Shown: positions 60,552-64,000 of the stretch, one piece after another
Layout: each line of letters starts with the position of its first letter
Position numbering within the stretch: the first letter of the stretch is position 1
Assembly (NCBI GenBank): GCA_025356075.1
Contig: JANXUT010000055.1
Span: 1-64,000 of the forward strand
Length of the DNA stretch: 64,000 nt
Reading direction: 5' to 3'
From: Pseudomonadota bacterium
GTDB taxonomy: Bacteria; Pseudomonadota; Gammaproteobacteria; Steroidobacterales; Steroidobacteraceae
Notes under the pieces: generated by a model
The model's input: only the letters and a program-made list of their open reading frames with translations
What the model was told of the DNA's origin: nothing
Databases searched by the model: none
Translations under genes and position numbers: made by a program

Positions 60552-61304
60552 ATGATTCATCCGACCGCAATCGTCGAGGACGGCGCCACGCTCGGCGCCG
60601 GCTGCATCGTGCACGCCCACGCCCACGTGACGCGCCATTGCGTCCTCGGCGAGGGTGTCGTCGTTCATCCCTTCGCGGTGATCGGCGGCGACCCGCAGGA
60701 CCTGGGCTTTGATCCCGCGACGCCGAGCCGCGTCGTCATCGGCTCGCGCACGATCCTGCGCGAGCACGTGACCGTCAATCGTGCGACCAAGCCGGGTGGC
60801 GCGACCACGGTCGGCAGCGACTGCTTCCTCATGACCGCGAGCCACCTCGCCCACGACGGCACCCTCGGCGACCGGGTGATCCTCGCCAATACGGTCCTCC
60901 TCGCCGGTCACGTCACGGTCGGCGAGCGCGCCTTCCTCGGCGGTGGAGCCGGCGTCCACCAGTTCTGCCGCATCGGCGCGGGCGCGATGCTGAGCGGCTT
61001 GAGCCGCATCACGCGCGATATCGCGCCGTTCATCATGGCCGCCGAGCGCGACGAGGTCATTGGGCTCAACGTGGTCGGGCTCAAGCGGCGCGGGCTCAAC
61101 CCGGCCGCGCTCGCCGAGCTCAAGGGCGCGTATCGCGCGGTGTTCGCGCCGACCGGCAACCTGCGCACGCTCGCGGCGGCGGCGCTCGCGGGCGGCGGCT
61201 ACACGGCGCCCGAGGCGCTCCTCTTCCTGCGCTTCTTCGAGGGCGGCCGGCGCGGCTTCATCCGGCCGCGCGCGACCACCGAGCCCGAGGCTAGCGAGCC
61301 CTAG
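60552..61304 (+). CDS. lpxA: UDP-N-acetylglucosamine acyltransferase (lipid A)
   Basis: First committed enzyme of lipid A synthesis, adding a hydroxyacyl chain from ACP to UDP-GlcNAc. 250 residues, left-handed beta-helix of hexapeptide repeats; RTILREHVTVNRAT, TASHLAHDGTLGD (catalytic His in HLAHD), GLNVVGLKRRGL match LpxA. The gene stands alone, without lpxD, fabZ or lpxB, which is unusual in a chromosome; it may be a second copy. A TACAAT box lies at 60511-60516. Confidence 0.9.
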   Translation: MIHPTAIVEDGATLGAGCIVHAHAHVTRHCVLGEGVVVHPFAVIGGDPQDLGFDPATPSRVVIGSRTILREHVTVNRATKPGGATTVGSDCFLMTASHLAHDGTLGDRVILANTVLLAGHVTVGERAFLGGGAGVHQFCRIGAGAMLSGLSRITRDIAPFIMAAERDEVIGLNVVGLKRRGLNPAALAELKGAYRAVFAPTGNLRTLAAAALAGGGYTAPEALLFLRFFEGGRRGFIRPRATTEPEASEP

Positions 61305-61319
61305 GCGACGGACCCCGGC

Positions 61320-61793
61320 TCATTGGCCGCTCGCGAGGCTGCGCCTTCGCCCCGCATCGATCGCCGCGGCGGTGCTCTTGGTCGCCTCGTTGCGGGCGCG
61401 GAAATTCGCGCGGCTCGCATCCGCCGCCGCCAGGTCGATGCGCCCGCTGAGATAGCGAAGCACCGCGCGGTTGTTGTACGTCGCCGCGACATCGAGGTCC
61501 GAACCGCGGCTCGCGACGGGTCCGGTATGCGACTCCCAGACCTCCCGCTCCGCGGCGTTGATCGCCGAATCGCACGGGCGGCTGGCCGCCGCGAAGTCAC
61601 CGGCCTTCACGTAGGCGATGCAGCTTTCCGTCGCGAGGGTCGCTGCGCTCGGGGAATCGAGCGGTGCAAGCTCGAGGCGGATGAGCGTCAGCTTCGGCGC
61701 CTCGGGCGCCACCGCGTCAGCGGGGCCCCCGGCGAGCGGCGCGCAAATGAGCGAGGCCGCGCGGACGGCGATCAGAAGTGTTCGGGTATTCAT
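61320..61793 (-). CDS. Exported TPR-like protein
   Basis: A 157-residue protein with a signal peptide (LLIAVRAASLICAPLAGGPADA) and a helical TPR-like repeat: GDFAAASRPCDSAINAAE and ATYNNRAVLRYLSGRIDLAAADAS. Cys at two sites may form a disulfide. Function unknown; probably a periplasmic scaffold. Confidence 0.65.
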   Translation of the reverse strand: MNTRTLLIAVRAASLICAPLAGGPADAVAPEAPKLTLIRLELAPLDSPSAATLATESCIAYVKAGDFAAASRPCDSAINAAEREVWESHTGPVASRGSDLDVAATYNNRAVLRYLSGRIDLAAADASRANFRARNEATKSTAAAIDAGRRRSLASGQ

Positions 61794-61891
61794 GGCTCAA
61801 GCTCCGAGTGGGACGACGGAGCGACTCTAGGAGCGATGCTGCACCGCGACAAACGAATCCTCGTGCCGCTCACGGATGAACAAAGCTCACC

Positions 61892-62779
61892 TCAGCGTCG
61901 CAGTTCGGAGATTGCCCAGCTCGTGAGGGCGCGCACTTCGGCGCGACTGCGATCCTCGGGACGGCACACAAGGTAGTACGCATCGCCCGACTCGATCTCG
62001 GTCTCGGAGATCCTCTGCAGCCGCCCGCCGCGCAAGCGCCGCTCGCAGACGAAGGTCGGCACGAGCGCGATGCCGAGCCCGCGTTCGGCCGCCGCGACGG
62101 CCGCCGGCAACTGGTCCACTTCGATGACACCGCGGCTCGTGCCGGCGGGAAGGCCGGTTGCCTCGAACCAGCGCGTCCAGAGCTGCGCGCGCGGCGCGTA
62201 CACGATGCGCCGCTGGCGCTCGAAGAGGCGCCGGCCTTGCTCCTTCGCAACCGGCGCAAGCGCCCGCGCGGTCGCGGCGACGAAGCGCGGCGCGAACAGC
62301 CGCGTCGCGACGAGGCCCTCGGGCGGCGTCGCGCTGATGATGATCGACACATCCGCGGCGGCCCGATGCTCGGTCGGACGCGCCTCGGTGCCGGTCACCT
62401 CGAGGTCGATCCTCGGCTGCAGGCCGTAGAAGCTCACGAGGCTCGGGATGAGGAGCTCGCTCGCGAAGAAAGGCGGCGCCGCGACCCTGAGCGTGCGGCG
62501 CGAGGCACGCGTCGTCGCCCGGTCGACCGCCGCATCGAGCGAGGCGAGGAGCGGATCGACGTCGGCGAGGAGCGCGCGCCCGGCGTCCGTGAGCTCGATC
62601 GCACGGGTCTTTCGGACGAACACGCGCTGCCCGAGGTGCTTCTCGAGGTCACGGATCCGGTGGCTGACGGCAGACGGTGTCAGGTAGAGAGAATCGGCGG
62701 CGGCCTTGAAGCTCAGTTCGCGCGCGGCGACGCTGAAGGCCCGGAGGCCATCCAAGAGCGCCTGGCGGGAAACTCGCAT
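61892..62779 (-). CDS. LysR-family transcription regulator, GcvA-like
   Basis: A 295-residue LysR regulator with an N-terminal HTH (LRAFSVAARELSFKAAADSLYLTPSAVSHRIRDLEKHLG), given here as its two halves ELSFKAAADSL and TPSAVSHRI, and a C-terminal effector domain. LPTFVCERRLRGG near the end is typical of the GcvA/AmpR branch. Target genes are not adjacent in a divergent pair; its partner may be the GGT gene upstream on the same strand or a gene elsewhere. Confidence 0.88.
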   Translation of the reverse strand: MRVSRQALLDGLRAFSVAARELSFKAAADSLYLTPSAVSHRIRDLEKHLGQRVFVRKTRAIELTDAGRALLADVDPLLASLDAAVDRATTRASRRTLRVAAPPFFASELLIPSLVSFYGLQPRIDLEVTGTEARPTEHRAAADVSIIISATPPEGLVATRLFAPRFVAATARALAPVAKEQGRRLFERQRRIVYAPRAQLWTRWFEATGLPAGTSRGVIEVDQLPAAVAAAERGLGIALVPTFVCERRLRGGRLQRISETEIESGDAYYLVCRPEDRSRAEVRALTSWAISELRR

Positions 62780-62929
62780 GATGTTCGGTACTGGCGGGAG
62801 ACGAGGCTACTCCAGCAAGGATCGTACCGTCGCGCCGCCATCCGGAATCAACGACCTGCGGATGACGGCAACCGTCGGAGCGCCAGGGTTGCACTCATCC
62901 GGGGCGTGCGTGCCCCATTTTGTGGCGCG

Positions 62930-64000
62930 CTACCAGCCGACGGCCGCCCCGTCGCGACGATGATCGGAGCCGGCGCGGTAGTAGCCGAGCGGCGCGCCCG
63001 CCCGGCTTGTCCCGTCGGGACCGGCGGCGGGCACGCGCAGGATGGCCTGGTAACCCCCCATCTGTGCGCCGGAGGCGGGCTCGACCTTGTGACCGAGCAG
63101 CCTGAGCTCCGATCCAAGCAGACGGTAGAGCGGGGTCTCGAGCGCGAGGGTGTCCGAGCCCTGGAAGTGCTGGAAGCGCGCCATGTCGCTCGCTGCCTGC
63201 AAGTTGGCCCCCAGATCGATCAGGTCGATTAGCACCTGCACGTGGCCCTGCGCCTGCATCGCCCCGCCCATGAGGCCAAGCGCCATGAGCGGCGTTCCGT
63301 CCTTCATCACGAACGCAGGGATGATGGTGTGGAACGGGCGCTTCCTGGGCGCGATCAGGTTCGGGCTCGCGGGGTCGAGCGAGAAGAGCGCGCCCCGGTC
63401 CTGCAGCACGAACCCGTAGCCCGGCACCGTGACGCCCGATCCCAGGTGGTCGTAGATGCTGTAGATGAACGAGACCATGTTGCCGAAGCGATCCGCCGCG
63501 GCGAGGTAGATCGTGCCACCGCCGACATCGGGGCCGTGCGGCGCGGGCCTCGCGTGCGAAGGATCGATGCTGGCGCAGAGCGACTGGGCGTAGGACTTCG
63601 ACAACAGCTTCTCGACCGGCACCTTCGCGAAACGCGGGTCGGCGTTGAAGCGGGCGAGGTCGGCAAAGGCGAGCTTTTTCGTCTCGACGAGGTAGTGCCA
63701 GTAGAGCGGGCTCGTGGGACCCAGGTCCGCGAGGCGCTTGCCCCCCGCGGGCACGCAGGCCTCGAGCAGGTTCAGCTGCTCGAGCACCGCGAAGCCCTGC
63801 CCGTTCGGCGGGAGCTCGTAGACGTCGTAGCCGTGGTAGTTGGTCGATAGCGGCTCGACCCACTCGGCGTGGTAGTCGGCGAGGTCTCGCGCGTTGAGCG
63901 TGCCGCCGAGCGCCGTCGACTTCGCCACGATCGCGCGCGCTAGGTCGCCCTCGTAGAACCCGGCCCGTCCCGCCTTGCCGATCAGCCGCAACGCCCGACC
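62930..64000 (-). CDS. Gamma-glutamyltransferase-family protein (partial, runs off right edge)
   Basis: At least 356 residues of an YwrD-like gamma-glutamyltransferase, cut by the window edge at its N-terminal side. The autoproteolysis/nucleophile Thr is in DVGGGTIYLAAADRFGN. Downstream blocks DHLGSGVTVPGYGFVLQDRG, RPFHTIIPAFV and GLMGGAMQAQGHVQVLIDL are characteristic. The family splits into two chains and hydrolyses or transfers gamma-glutamyl groups, often in the periplasm; the signal region is outside the window. Confidence 0.9.
   Translation of the reverse strand, partial: GRALRLIGKAGRAGFYEGDLARAIVAKSTALGGTLNARDLADYHAEWVEPLSTNYHGYDVYELPPNGQGFAVLEQLNLLEACVPAGGKRLADLGPTSPLYWHYLVETKKLAFADLARFNADPRFAKVPVEKLLSKSYAQSLCASIDPSHARPAPHGPDVGGGTIYLAAADRFGNMVSFIYSIYDHLGSGVTVPGYGFVLQDRGALFSLDPASPNLIAPRKRPFHTIIPAFVMKDGTPLMALGLMGGAMQAQGHVQVLIDLIDLGANLQAASDMARFQHFQGSDTLALETPLYRLLGSELRLLGHKVEPASGAQMGGYQAILRVPAAGPDGTSRAGAPLGYYRAGSDHRRDGAAVGW

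Noticed and set aside
1-64000. CTC-AGG and CTT-AAG codon pairs (Leu-Arg, Leu-Lys) seem frequent
   Set aside because: A rough estimate from base composition gives similar hexamer numbers, so I could not show enrichment without a count.

Overview
This is a GC-rich (roughly two-thirds G+C by eye), gene-dense chromosomal window from a Gram-negative bacterium. An outer-membrane TonB-dependent receptor, lpxA for lipid A, murI, a SPOR-domain protein, an outer-membrane barrel ending in Phe, a PQQ-cytochrome dehydrogenase lipoprotein and a c-di-GMP-I riboswitch all point to a proteobacterium. A soil or freshwater gammaproteobacterium (Steroidobacter/Nevskia-like) is my best guess, at low confidence. 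No rRNA, tRNA, CRISPR array or prophage was seen.

Layout. 1-201: remnant of an insertion-sequence end. 202-7052 (minus): a compact operon of a membrane PAS histidine kinase, an organophosphate-type MFS transporter, TmpA-like and TmpB-like oxygenases, a SAM methyltransferase and murI. This looks like catabolism of 2-trimethylaminoethylphosphonate to glycine betaine plus phosphate. 7159-10813: secreted amidohydrolase, GST, exported HD protein. 10897-15349 (plus): MatB-type acyl-CoA synthetase, Baeyer-Villiger monooxygenase, alpha/beta hydrolase and lipocalin-like protein. 15386-16697 (minus): SPOR-like protein behind a clear c-di-GMP-I riboswitch. 16832-18161: an intact IS5-family element with CTAG target duplication. 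18224-22732: CPA2 antiporter, YkoF-like protein and a membrane PAS-GGDEF-EAL protein. 22737-25812 (minus): ParA and a TonB receptor. 26001-30550: GMC flavoprotein with its subunit-3 partner, two SDRs, a GFA-family protein. 30741-39189: two large sensor kinases; one is a hybrid kinase broken by a frameshift, the other a 1367-residue tandem duplication in which the first kinase module has lost its catalytic residues. 39332-45862: ParB-like protein, OsmC-like protein, SDR/nitronate monooxygenase/acyl-CoA dehydrogenase group, then TlpA, barrel and DUF2946 genes that look metal-related. 45928-51583: methyltransferases, M20 peptidase, a PQQ alcohol dehydrogenase with a lanthanide-type metal motif, a 24-residue membrane peptide. 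51710-64000: mostly small stress or housekeeping genes (two pirins, DsbA-like, MBL hydrolase, patatin, IMPase, DAO oxidase, lpxA, LysR) and a gamma-glutamyltransferase that runs off the right edge.

Signalling stands out. One membrane-sensor plus PAS module is shared by a histidine kinase and a GGDEF-EAL protein. A c-di-GMP riboswitch lies a few kilobases from the c-di-GMP enzyme. Three sensor kinases occur without any stand-alone response regulator. Translational coupling by 4-base start/stop overlaps is frequent, including two TTGA overlaps that imply TTG starts in the phosphonate operon.
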